Assembly: GCA_018969885.1 (NCBI GenBank) | Contig: JAGWXN010000044.1 | Location: 1 to 16,330 of the forward strand | Length of the DNA stretch: 16,330 nucleotides | Direction of reading: 5' to 3' | From: Betaproteobacteria bacterium | GTDB lineage: Bacteria; Pseudomonadota; Gammaproteobacteria; Burkholderiales; Burkholderiaceae | Shown here: piece after piece, positions 6,443 through 14,078 of the stretch | Numbering within the stretch: the stretch's first letter is position 1 | Layout: each line of letters starts with the position of its first letter | The notes under the pieces: model-generated | The model's input: only the letters and a program-made list of their open reading frames with translations | Told to the model about the DNA's origin: nothing | The model's database searches: none | Made by a program: the position numbers and the translations under genes

Positions 6443-7600
6443 TCAGAGTCCGATCGCCTGGCCATCACCGGCCAGCAATCGGCGCGCGATGATGGTCTTT
6501 TGGATTTCGTTGCTACCCTCAACCAGAACAAAATAGGGCGCTTCGCGGTAATACCGCTCTGCCGGAAAATCTGACACATAGCCCGAGCCGCCGTGAATGC
6601 GCACACAATTGAGTGCGACTTCCGCGCAGACCTCACCCGCGAACAGCTTGGCCATCCCCGCAACCATGTCGGCGCGACCGCCGCGCGCTTTGACGATGGC
6701 TGCCTCCTGAACGAGCGTGCGCGCAGCGAGCGTTTTGGCGCCCATGTCGGCGAGAAGTCCCTGAATGGCCTGATGCTGGCCGATCGCCTGGCCAAAAGAC
6801 TGCCGCGCTGCGGCGTAGTCGATTGCGGACCTGAGTGCAGAGCGGGCAAGACCGACCGCGGTGGCCCCCATGGCGATTCGGCCGGTTTCGATGGCGTCCA
6901 GCATCTGCTGTAGCCCCTCGCCTGGCACGCCGCCGATCAGCTCTGCATCGCTCAGTACAACCGTGTCGAAATTGAGTTCGGTGACATCGACATGCCGGTG
7001 CGCCATGGTTTTAGCGCGGCCTCCCACCGAAAAGCCGGGCAAACCTTTTTCGAGCATGAACAGGCTAAAGCCCTTCTTGCCTTCGCCAGTGCGGGTGAGC
7101 ACGATCACTGCGCCCGAACTACCGCCGTTGGTGATGAAAATTTTGCTACCGTTCAACTGCCACTGTCCGTCGGGACCACGCGTGGCACGCGTTCGGATCG
7201 CCTGCAAATCACTGCCGCCGTTGGGTTCGGTAAGCGCGATGGCGACGCGCAGTTCGCCAGTGGCCATCCTGGGAAGAAAACGCGCCTTCTGCTGATCAGT
7301 GCCGTATCGCGCAAGCATCGATGAAGCCGAGAAGTGGCTGTTGAGGTAGCAATTGAGCGCGGTCCATCCGTAGGCCAGCTCCTCCATGATGCGGGCATAG
7401 GTGGGGATGTTGACCCCCAGGCCGCCGAATGCCGGTGGCACCGCTGCGCCAAACAGACCGAGCTCGGCGAGCGAACCGATCAGATGGTTGGGATAGGTAT
7501 CGGAGGCCTCGAGCGCTTGGACTTTGCCCAGGATATCGCGCTCGACAAAGCGCCGAACGCCCTCGACCAGGTCTTCGTCGTGGTGTGTGTCAGGACTCAT
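6443..7600 (-). CDS. Acyl-CoA dehydrogenase
   Basis: A 385-residue FAD flavoenzyme that should introduce an alpha,beta double bond into an acyl-CoA and pass electrons to ETF. Seen: an N-terminal helical domain, LGLFGAAVPPAFGGLG (residues 47-62), TEPNGGSD (124-131), KIFITNGG (153-160), the RQSFGQAIGQHQAIQ helix (266-280), IHGGSGYVSDFPAERYYRE (335-353) and LVEGSNEIQK (359-368). Glu361 is at the position of the catalytic base of medium- and short-chain type enzymes. The ATG at 7600 is preferred; the only longer version begins at a TTG (7672) inside the amidase gene. The leader is C-rich (ATCACCCCC) with no Shine-Dalgarno. It lies 32 bases after the amidase stop and 10 bases before the ligase start, implying a ligase-dehydrogenase pair acting on the same acid. 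No ETF, hydratase or thiolase gene is in view. Confidence 0.93.
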   Translation of the reverse strand: MSPDTHHDEDLVEGVRRFVERDILGKVQALEASDTYPNHLIGSLAELGLFGAAVPPAFGGLGVNIPTYARIMEELAYGWTALNCYLNSHFSASSMLARYGTDQQKARFLPRMATGELRVAIALTEPNGGSDLQAIRTRATRGPDGQWQLNGSKIFITNGGSSGAVIVLTRTGEGKKGFSLFMLEKGLPGFSVGGRAKTMAHRHVDVTELNFDTVVLSDAELIGGVPGEGLQQMLDAIETGRIAMGATAVGLARSALRSAIDYAAARQSFGQAIGQHQAIQGLLADMGAKTLAARTLVQEAAIVKARGGRADMVAGMAKLFAGEVCAEVALNCVRIHGGSGYVSDFPAERYYREAPYFVLVEGSNEIQKTIIARRLLAGDGQAIGL

Positions 7601-7632
7601 GGGGGTGATAGTGGCGGCGGAACCTGCGCAGG

Positions 7633-9063
7633 TCAAACCGACCACGCCAGCACCGGCCTCGCCACCGGGCAAACCGACTCAAACGCGCGCGCAACGCGCA
7701 GCACCATCGCGTCATCAAACATCCGCCCTACAAACTGGATACCCAGTGGCAGCCCCTCTTTCGAAAGTCCGCACGGCACCGTGATGGCCGGCTGCTGGGT
7801 CAGGTTGAACGGGTAGCTGTAGGGCGTCCAGCCCAGCATGGTTTCGGCATTCATCGGGACGCTGCCCGGCGGACGGGCGTCGAACGCGGGGATGGCAACC
7901 GAGGGCGTGATCAGCACATCGTAGCGGGTCATGAACTGCCGCATAAGCGAACCCAGCGCACCACGCTGCATGGTGAGGTCATGGATGCGGGCGAGGTCGA
8001 TGGTTTGCCCGATCTGCGCCTGAGCGGCGAAGTCGGGGTCGGTGACCGCGCGTTGCGCGTCGCTCAGCGATCGCCAGATCGAGGCTGCGCCCGCAAACCA
8101 GAGTCCCGTACTGATGTGAAGCGGGTCATCGAACCCGGGGTCGACCGACTCGATCTGTGCGCCGAGTTCCTGTAGGCGATGCACGCTGCGATCGACCGCG
8201 GCAGCCACTTCGGGATGGAGCGAACGCACATAGCCCAGGGTCGGCGAATAGGCCATGCGCAGCCCCCGAATGCCATCGTCGAGCCCGACGGTGTAATCGC
8301 GTGCATCGGGCGGGAGGGATGTCCAGTCGCGCGGATCGGGCTGTGACATCACGTTCAGCATGAGCGCTGCGTCGCGCACCGACATCGTGTGCGGGCCCAG
8401 ATGCGCCACTGTGCCAAAGGGCGAGAGCGGATACGCGGGCACGCGCCCGAAGCTGGGCTTGAGCCCCACGTTGCCGCAGAAGGCGGCGGGAATACGAACG
8501 CTGCCCGCACCGTCGGTTCCGACCGCAACGGGCCCCAGACCGGCGGCCACCGCGGCGGCGGCGCCGCCCGATGAGCCGCCCGGCGTACGGTCCAGATGCC
8601 AGGGGTTGCGTGTGAGGCCGCTTCGCGGCGAGTTGGTCTCGCCTTTGCAGCCGTATTCGGGTGTACTGGTCTTGCCAAGCAGCACCGCACCGGCTTCGCG
8701 CAGGCGCGCAGTCACCGGCGCGTCGATATCCCAGGGCTGTTCAGCGACCACGGTATGGCTACCGCGCAGCGTGGGCCAGCCTCGCGTGAGAATCAGGTCC
8801 TTGATCGTGGCCGGAACGCCTTCCAGCGCGCCCACTGGTGTGCCTCGTTGGCGATGCTGCTGCCAGGCCCGTTCGCTTTCGCGCGCGCTTGCCAGTGCCT
8901 GCTCGGGGGCGACCAGCACCAAAGCGTTGAGCAAGGGATTGAGCCGCTCGATGCGGGCAAGGACCGCCTGCGCGACCTCGACCGGAGACAGCTGTCGGCT
9001 GGCGTAGGCGGCAAGCAGTTCAGAAGCGGTGAATTGGCATGGGTCGGTCGGGCTCGCGGGCAT
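7633..9063 (-). CDS. Amidase-signature family hydrolase
   Basis: A 476-residue amidase of the AS family, cleaving a C-N amide bond to give a carboxylate and an amine or ammonia. The Ser-cisSer-Lys triad is intact: Lys88 in GVPATIKDL, Ser164 in PGGSSGG and nucleophile Ser188 in GTDGAGSVRIP. TSTPEYGCKGETNS (132-145) and GLKPSFGRVP are also typical. There is no signal peptide, so it is cytoplasmic. The ATG at 9063 has an AGGAG (9069-9073) at 5 bases. It lacks the GatB/GatC context of tRNA amidotransferase, so a catabolic amidase is far more likely than GatA. Position between an M81 peptidase and an acyl-CoA dehydrogenase suggests it frees the acid that the ligase then activates; this is inference. 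Substrate unknown. Confidence 0.93.
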   Translation of the reverse strand: MPASPTDPCQFTASELLAAYASRQLSPVEVAQAVLARIERLNPLLNALVLVAPEQALASARESERAWQQHRQRGTPVGALEGVPATIKDLILTRGWPTLRGSHTVVAEQPWDIDAPVTARLREAGAVLLGKTSTPEYGCKGETNSPRSGLTRNPWHLDRTPGGSSGGAAAAVAAGLGPVAVGTDGAGSVRIPAAFCGNVGLKPSFGRVPAYPLSPFGTVAHLGPHTMSVRDAALMLNVMSQPDPRDWTSLPPDARDYTVGLDDGIRGLRMAYSPTLGYVRSLHPEVAAAVDRSVHRLQELGAQIESVDPGFDDPLHISTGLWFAGAASIWRSLSDAQRAVTDPDFAAQAQIGQTIDLARIHDLTMQRGALGSLMRQFMTRYDVLITPSVAIPAFDARPPGSVPMNAETMLGWTPYSYPFNLTQQPAITVPCGLSKEGLPLGIQFVGRMFDDAMVLRVARAFESVCPVARPVLAWSV

Positions 9064-9068
9064 GACTG

Positions 9069-9073
9069 CTCCT
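9069..9073 (-). promoter_or_regulatory. Ribosome binding site of the amidase gene
   Basis: AGGAG on the minus strand, 5 bases before the amidase ATG at 9063. It matters because the neighbouring M81 peptidase, acyl-CoA dehydrogenase and second ligase have no recognisable site, so the amidase may be translated independently of its neighbours. Confidence 0.6.
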
Positions 9074-9082
9074 GATGACGGC

Positions 9083-9098
9083 GCGGGCGCAGGCCCGC
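9083..9098 (-). other. Short GC hairpin directly after the M81 peptidase stop
   Basis: GCGGGC and GCCCGC pair perfectly around a 4-base loop, immediately downstream of the M81 stop codon at 9099-9101. There is no T run after it on the minus strand, so it does not look like an intrinsic terminator. It may protect or process the mRNA between the peptidase and the amidase, or may simply be chance in GC-rich DNA. Confidence 0.35.
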
Positions 9099-10601
9099 TC
9101 AGGGACGGGTTCGGGTGAGCGGCGACAGGTGTCGCCAGGCGAGATCAGCCGGGTCGGCTGCCATCGGCGCGCCGGATTTGCAGATCAGCACATGACTCGC
9201 AATCGGTGTGAAGTCGGCTCGGAAATGGTTCGAGCTTTTCACCCCGATGATTCGCATCGCTTCAGCATCGATTCCGACCATGCCCAGCAGGACCCGATCG
9301 AGCAGCTGCGTCTTGCCGCTCACCACTGCGATCAGCACGCCATCGATTTCCAGGCAGGCGCTTGGTCCGAGGTTGACGGGAGCGCCTGTCATCATCGGGC
9401 CCCTGAGCGTGGTACGCCCATCGCTCAGCCGCCGGACCTTGAAGCGGCCCGTAAGGGGTGGCGGGCTCATCCCGGAATAGATTGGTACGGACCGCCCGAT
9501 CGCGCGCTCGATGAATGCGCCGGTGCCGGCCGCGTGTGCGGCGAGCGCGGTCTCGGGATCAAAGAGAAGCCCAAAGGCCACCTGCCCGGGAAACGCCCGG
9601 CCCGCACCCTGGTTGATGAAGGCGTGGAGCAGTCCCGTGGTGTTGCTGTCGCCCCCCGCACCCGGATTGTCTTCGGTATCAGCGATCACGACAGGAGCGC
9701 TGGCCGGTGCTGCGAGAGCGAGCGCGCGCGCCACGCAGTCGGACGCGTTTAACACGTCGGTGCGCCACTGCTCGGGCGGACCTGCCTCGGCAAAGAACGC
9801 GTCGGCCGCAGCGCTTGCAGCCGCTGGCGTATCGGCGTGTGCCCACAGCACTGGCGCGCACTCCGGAAAATCAGCGGCCGGAAAGCCCATGCAAAAGCTG
9901 AGCGAGGCGCGATGCGAAAGCTCGATCTCGCCCAGCCGCCGGTAGAGCCCCTCGGCGGGTTGGGTCCAGGTGCTTTGGGCATTGAGTGGAATCAGGTACG
10001 GGAGGCGCCGCACTGCGACTGCCTGTGGGCGGCCGATTGCCAGCCTCCGCTCGAGGAGCGCTGCCGCCCGGGCGCCGGTGTCGGCCATGTCGATATGCGG
10101 ATAGGTGCGGTAGGCCACCAATGCGTCGCTCAGCTCGAACATCCGGGTGGTGATGTTGCCATGCAGATCCAGGCTGGCCACCAGCGGCCGGTCGGGGCCG
10201 ATCAGCGCGCGCACGCGCGCAAGCAGTTCGCCCTCAGCATCGTCGGCGTGCTCCGCGACCGCTGCGCCGTGCAGGTCGAGATATACCGCGTCCAGCCCCT
10301 CTGTGAGGGCTTCGCGAAGATCCTCGAGCAGATCTGCGCTGATACGCTCGAACGCGTCCCGGGTGACGTGCGCGGAAGGCGATGCCCCGGCCCAGCCCGA
10401 GGGGATCACCTGCCAGCCCCGCTCGCGCGCCGCGCGGGCGAATCCTGCGATCGGGATGTTCACATCCTGCAAGGTCTCAAGCATGGCCGCGCCACGTTGA
10501 TAGGCGGGAAAGCCGTCGCCGCGATTGAACGCAGCCCAGTCGGCGCGGCTGGGCGCGAAGGTGTTGGTCTCGTGCTGGAAGCCAGCGATCAGAATTCGCA
10601 T
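9099..10601 (-). CDS. M81 family metallopeptidase (MlrC-like)
   Basis: A 500-residue zinc hydrolase of the family that includes MlrC, which breaks down linearised microcystin peptides. Conserved parts seen: MRILIAGFQHETNTFAPS at the N-terminus (His10, Glu11), DLHGAAV with His111, SLDLHGNIT with Asp145 and His147, and AYRTYPHIDM with His169 and Asp171; these are the likely metal and active-site residues. DTEDNPGAGGDSNTT and the C-terminal VVSGKTQLLDR domain complete the family pattern. No signal peptide is present. The ATG at 10601 follows the ABC ATPase stop by 27 bases; its leader is C/T-rich with no ribosome binding site. Relatives are often found beside peptide-type ABC importers, as here, which suggests it processes the imported compound in the cytoplasm. 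A microcystin substrate should not be assumed. Confidence 0.92.
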   Translation of the reverse strand: MRILIAGFQHETNTFAPSRADWAAFNRGDGFPAYQRGAAMLETLQDVNIPIAGFARAARERGWQVIPSGWAGASPSAHVTRDAFERISADLLEDLREALTEGLDAVYLDLHGAAVAEHADDAEGELLARVRALIGPDRPLVASLDLHGNITTRMFELSDALVAYRTYPHIDMADTGARAAALLERRLAIGRPQAVAVRRLPYLIPLNAQSTWTQPAEGLYRRLGEIELSHRASLSFCMGFPAADFPECAPVLWAHADTPAAASAAADAFFAEAGPPEQWRTDVLNASDCVARALALAAPASAPVVIADTEDNPGAGGDSNTTGLLHAFINQGAGRAFPGQVAFGLLFDPETALAAHAAGTGAFIERAIGRSVPIYSGMSPPPLTGRFKVRRLSDGRTTLRGPMMTGAPVNLGPSACLEIDGVLIAVVSGKTQLLDRVLLGMVGIDAEAMRIIGVKSSNHFRADFTPIASHVLICKSGAPMAADPADLAWRHLSPLTRTRP

Positions 10602-10628
10602 CGGGGAGGACAGGTGAGAGGCGACCGT

Positions 10629-12239
10629 TCAGCGGCCGGTATCGAGACCCGCTGGCGCGCTGGCCAGCAGATGACGGGTGTAGGGGTGCTGGGGCGAGGC
10701 ATACAGGGTTTGTGTGACGCCCTGTTCAACGATCCGCCCGCGCTGCATCACGATCACCCGGTCGCAGAGTTGAGCCGCCACGCGCAGGTCGTGCGTGATG
10801 AAGAGCAGCCCCAGACCGAGCTGTGACTGAATATCCCGCAGTAGATCAAGGATCTGGGCCTGCACGGATACATCGAGTGCGGAGACCGCTTCGTCTGCGA
10901 CCAGCACCTCGGGCTGACAGGCCAGTGCTCGGGCAATCGCGATCCGCTGCCGCTGACCGCCGCTGAACTGACTCGGATAGCGATCGAGTGATTGCGCCGG
11001 CAGTCGCACCTGACCGATGAGCCGTTCGGCGAGCGCCTGCGCGTCAGCGCGTGAGGCACCGAAATTCATTGCCCCTTCGATGATTGACTGACCCACGGTA
11101 CGGCGCGGGTTCAGCGATCGATTGGGGTCTTGGAAGACCACCTGGACGCGGTGCCGAAGCGACCTCAGCATGCGCTCTGGGCGCCGGGCTACTTCATCGG
11201 ATCCCCAGAAAATATCGCCTTCAGTGGGGTCGATCAGTCGGATCAGACAGCGCGCGAAGGTGGACTTTCCCGATCCGGATTCGCCGACGATACCGATCGT
11301 TTCGCCCCCTTCCAGTGCGAGGCTCGCATCCTTCAGCGCGGCGGTTTCCTGGCGGCGCCCCACCCAGTCACGGCTTACATAGGTCTTACCGACCGCATGG
11401 GCTGATAACCGGGTTGCGGCGGGTGGCCGCTCGCGTGGCGCGGGCGGGGTCATGCCGGGTACCGCGGCGAGCAGCATGCGGGTGTAATCGGCCGATGGGG
11501 TGCTCAGAATCTGATCCCTGGGCCCCTGCTCGACGCAGCGCCCTTCATGCATCACCAGGATATCGTCGGCAATCTCGGCCACCACGCCCATGTCATGCGT
11601 GATGAACAGCACCGCGCTGCCCTGGTCACGCTGCAGTTCTGCAATCAGGGTCAGAATTTCCTTCTGGGTGGTGACATCGAGCGCGGTGGTGGGCTCGTCA
11701 CAGATGAGGAGGGCCGGCTTGAGGATGACCGCCATCGCGATCACGATCCGCTGGCGCTGGCCGCCGCTCAACTGATGGGGGTAGCTGTGAAGAATCCGGT
11801 CGGGCTCGCTCAGGTGCACGCGCTCAAGCACGGCTCGAATGGCGCGCTGGCGCTCGGCCAAGGATTCTCGCGTGTGGGTTCGAAGGAGTTCGTCAATCTG
11901 GTCGCCGCAGCGCATGACCGGATTGAGAGCGGTCATGGGCTCCTGAAACACCATTCCCATGGCCTTGCCGCGCAGTGCTCGCAGGCGAGCGCGATCGGCC
12001 TCGAGGAGCGACTCTCCCTCAAGACGGATACGGCCCGCAGTTACCCGCAACTCGCGAGGGAGCAGTCCCATCACCGAGGTGGCCATCACCGATTTTCCCG
12101 AGCCCGACTCGCCCACCACGCAAAGGGTGCGCCCAGGTTCGATCGCAAGCGAAAGCGACGTGACCGCGTGCGTGCGATCGCCGCCTGGCGGGAGCGCGAT
12201 GTCGAGCTGATCGATCTCCAGGGTGGCGATACAGGTCAC
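10629..12239 (-). CDS. Fused double ATP-binding protein of an oligopeptide-type ABC importer
   Basis: A 536-residue protein holding two complete ATPase domains, equivalent to DppD and DppF (or OppD and OppF) joined, as in GsiA. Domain 1: Walker A GESGSGKS (43-50), signature LSGGQRQR (157-164), Walker B LLICDEP (Asp181, Glu182), switch His215. Domain 2: Walker A GESGSGKS (319-326), signature FSGGQRQR (425-432), Walker B LVADEA (Asp449, Glu450), switch His483. Both domains end with the peptide-importer C-terminal extension pattern (SADYTRMLLAAVPG and PQHPYTRHLLASAP). All catalytic residues are present in both halves, so both nucleotide sites should work. The start is a GTG at 12239 overlapping the permease stop (GTGA), so it is translationally coupled. 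It energises the two permeases on the inner face of the membrane. Confidence 0.96.
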   Translation of the reverse strand: MTCIATLEIDQLDIALPPGGDRTHAVTSLSLAIEPGRTLCVVGESGSGKSVMATSVMGLLPRELRVTAGRIRLEGESLLEADRARLRALRGKAMGMVFQEPMTALNPVMRCGDQIDELLRTHTRESLAERQRAIRAVLERVHLSEPDRILHSYPHQLSGGQRQRIVIAMAVILKPALLICDEPTTALDVTTQKEILTLIAELQRDQGSAVLFITHDMGVVAEIADDILVMHEGRCVEQGPRDQILSTPSADYTRMLLAAVPGMTPPAPRERPPAATRLSAHAVGKTYVSRDWVGRRQETAALKDASLALEGGETIGIVGESGSGKSTFARCLIRLIDPTEGDIFWGSDEVARRPERMLRSLRHRVQVVFQDPNRSLNPRRTVGQSIIEGAMNFGASRADAQALAERLIGQVRLPAQSLDRYPSQFSGGQRQRIAIARALACQPEVLVADEAVSALDVSVQAQILDLLRDIQSQLGLGLLFITHDLRVAAQLCDRVIVMQRGRIVEQGVTQTLYASPQHPYTRHLLASAPAGLDTGR

Positions 12240-13105
12240 CGTTTGGCAAATTTTGGATCGAGCACGTCGCGCAGACCATCACCCAGCAGATTGAGCGCGA
12301 GCACGGTGGGAACCAGGAACAACGCTGGATACAGCACATTGCCTGGGTACTGACTGAACTGCGTACGGCCCTCGGCCATGATGTTGCCCCAGGTGGGGAT
12401 TTCGGCCGGTAGCCCCAGGCCGAGAAAACTCAGAATGGCTTCGAGCAGCACGGCTGACGCAGCAACGAAGGTGCCCTGCACCAGCAGGGGCGCGAGCGCG
12501 TTGGGCAGGATATGCCTGAGAAGAATCGCTGGCGTGGGGGTGGCGAGCGCGCGGGCGGCCTCCACAAAGGGCTCTTCGCGCAGGGTGAGCACGAGCGAGC
12601 GTACCAGCCGCGACACCCGCGGAATTTCGGGGATTGCGATCGCGACCACTACGGTTGTGATGCTGGCTCCGAGCGCCGCCACCAGCGCAATTGCAAGCAG
12701 GATCGCAGGAATCGCCATCAGTCCGTCCATGATGCGCATCAGGACCAGATCGGCGGCGCGGAAGTAGCCCGCGAGCATGCCGATTGCACCGCCTGCGATA
12801 AGCGCGAGGAGTGCTGTGCTGATCGCGACCAGCAGCGAGACGCGCGCGCCGTAGAGCACCCGGCTGTAGAGGTCGCGCCCGAAATTATCGGTGCCCAGCC
12901 AGAAGGCATGCGCGACCTGCGTGCCATCAACCAGAGTGAACGGGCCGGTGTGACCGGCGGCGCGGTTGATGTTGTTGTAGTCCATGACCGCGGGATCGAC
13001 TGTGCCAAGAAATGGCGCAAGTACGCCCATCGCAAACACCAGCGCGAGCACGCCTGCACCGAATCGAAACGCGCCATTCGCCCAGAGCTTCTGGAGGGTG
13101 TTCAT
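12236..13105 (-). CDS. ABC importer permease, DppC/OppC type
   Basis: A 289-residue inner-membrane protein with an N-terminal membrane segment (about residues 13-33), the characteristic periplasmic HAFWLGTDNFGRDLYSRVLYGARVS region (67-90) and further membrane helices to the C-terminal LGDGLRDVLDPKFA signature of DppC-type permeases. The cytoplasmic EAA loop reads EAARALATPTPAILLRHILPN from residue 182; the normally conserved glycine is Ala188, a mild oddity. It shares one base with the stop of the other permease (TGATG) and overlaps the ATPase start by four bases. It pairs with the DppB-type subunit to form the channel. Confidence 0.95.
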   Translation of the reverse strand: MNTLQKLWANGAFRFGAGVLALVFAMGVLAPFLGTVDPAVMDYNNINRAAGHTGPFTLVDGTQVAHAFWLGTDNFGRDLYSRVLYGARVSLLVAISTALLALIAGGAIGMLAGYFRAADLVLMRIMDGLMAIPAILLAIALVAALGASITTVVVAIAIPEIPRVSRLVRSLVLTLREEPFVEAARALATPTPAILLRHILPNALAPLLVQGTFVAASAVLLEAILSFLGLGLPAEIPTWGNIMAEGRTQFSQYPGNVLYPALFLVPTVLALNLLGDGLRDVLDPKFAKR

Positions 13106-14052
13106 CAGTAGCGGATCCGTGGATCAAGCGCGAGATAGCTGAGGTCGACCAGCAGATTGATCAGTACATAGATGAGTGCAAAAAACATGACCAGGCCCTG
13201 GATCACGGGAAAGTCGCGGTTCAGCACCACATCGACTGTGAGTGATCCCAGGCCCGGGATGGCGAATACGGTTTCAGTCACCACCACGCCGCCAATCAGA
13301 AGCGCAACCCCGATGCCGATCACGGTGACGATTGGCACTGCGGCGTTCCGAAGCGCATGGCGGATGAGCACCACGTGCTCCGAGACGCCCTTGGCTCGCG
13401 CGGTCCGGATGTAGTCTTCAGTGAGGGCCTCGGATACGGCTGCGCGTGTAATGCGGGCGATCAGCGCAACATAAATGATCGACAGTGCAGCCCAGGGCAG
13501 GATCAGATGGCGCGCCCAGCCCGCCAGCCCTTCCTTTCCGCCCAGAGGCCGATAGCCCTGTACCGGGAGCCAGTCGAGTTGAATCGAGAAAAGATAGATC
13601 AGCACATAGCCGGTGACAAAAACCGGGATTGAAAACCCGGCCACTGAGATGACAGACAGCGCCCGATCGACCCAACCGCCCATTCTCGAGGCCGCGAGCG
13701 CGCCCAACGGCACCGCAATCAGCACCGCCATCAGGATGGTGCCGATAGCGAGTGAGGCGGTGGGCTCCAGGCGCTGCGCGATCAGTTCAGCCACAGGCTT
13801 ATTCAGGAAGTAGGAGTAGCCCAGATCGCCCTGCACCACCCGCCCCAGCCAGATTCCAAACTGCACCGGCAGAGATCGGTCCAACCCGAGCTTGGCACGG
13901 ATCTGCTCGATATCGGCGGTGGTGGCCGAGTTACCCGCGATGACGGCGGCCGGGTCACCCGGGGCGAGGCGCAGGATCAGAAAGACCACGCACGAGACCA
14001 CGAACAACACCGGCACCACCGCCGCAAGGCGGCTGACAACAAATCGCAACAT
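13105..14052 (-). CDS. ABC importer permease, DppB/OppB type
   Basis: A 315-residue inner-membrane permease. It shows the family pattern: an N-terminal helix (about residues 8-28) followed by RLAPGDPA, the periplasmic LGLDRSLPVQFG and GDLGYSYFLNKPV segments, five further hydrophobic helices, an EAA loop DYIRTARAKGVSEH with the conserved glycine (Gly222) and the end LDPRIRY. It starts 26 bases after the binding-protein stop with no strong ribosome binding site, and its stop overlaps the start of the second permease. Order (binding protein, B, C, ATPase) is that of classical dipeptide/oligopeptide importers. Confidence 0.95.
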   Translation of the reverse strand: MLRFVVSRLAAVVPVLFVVSCVVFLILRLAPGDPAAVIAGNSATTADIEQIRAKLGLDRSLPVQFGIWLGRVVQGDLGYSYFLNKPVAELIAQRLEPTASLAIGTILMAVLIAVPLGALAASRMGGWVDRALSVISVAGFSIPVFVTGYVLIYLFSIQLDWLPVQGYRPLGGKEGLAGWARHLILPWAALSIIYVALIARITRAAVSEALTEDYIRTARAKGVSEHVVLIRHALRNAAVPIVTVIGIGVALLIGGVVVTETVFAIPGLGSLTVDVVLNRDFPVIQGLVMFFALIYVLINLLVDLSYLALDPRIRY

Positions 14053-14078
14053 CAGCGGCCGACCGCGTCAGCGCGTCG

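Noticed and set aside
6433..6849. 139-codon N-terminal extension of the second CoA ligase, which could suggest a fusion
   Set aside because: It lies wholly inside the acyl-CoA dehydrogenase gene in another frame, is rich in Arg and Ser, and the ATG at 6432 gives a normal ligase start.
7601..7672. TTG-start extension of the acyl-CoA dehydrogenase
   Set aside because: It overlaps the amidase end and adds 24 residues unlike the family N-terminus.
8540..8580. GCGGCGGCGGC run resembling a repeat
   Set aside because: It encodes the conserved SSGGAAAAVAAG segment of the amidase, so codon usage explains it.
9837..10826. Open frame of 329 codons on the plus strand
   Set aside because: It is antisense to the M81 and ATPase genes, which have clear family motifs; long antisense frames are usual in GC-rich DNA and this one shows no recognisable domain.
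11547..12353. Open frame of 268 codons on the plus strand
   Set aside because: Antisense to the ATPase gene, rich in His/Arg/Gly and without family motifs.
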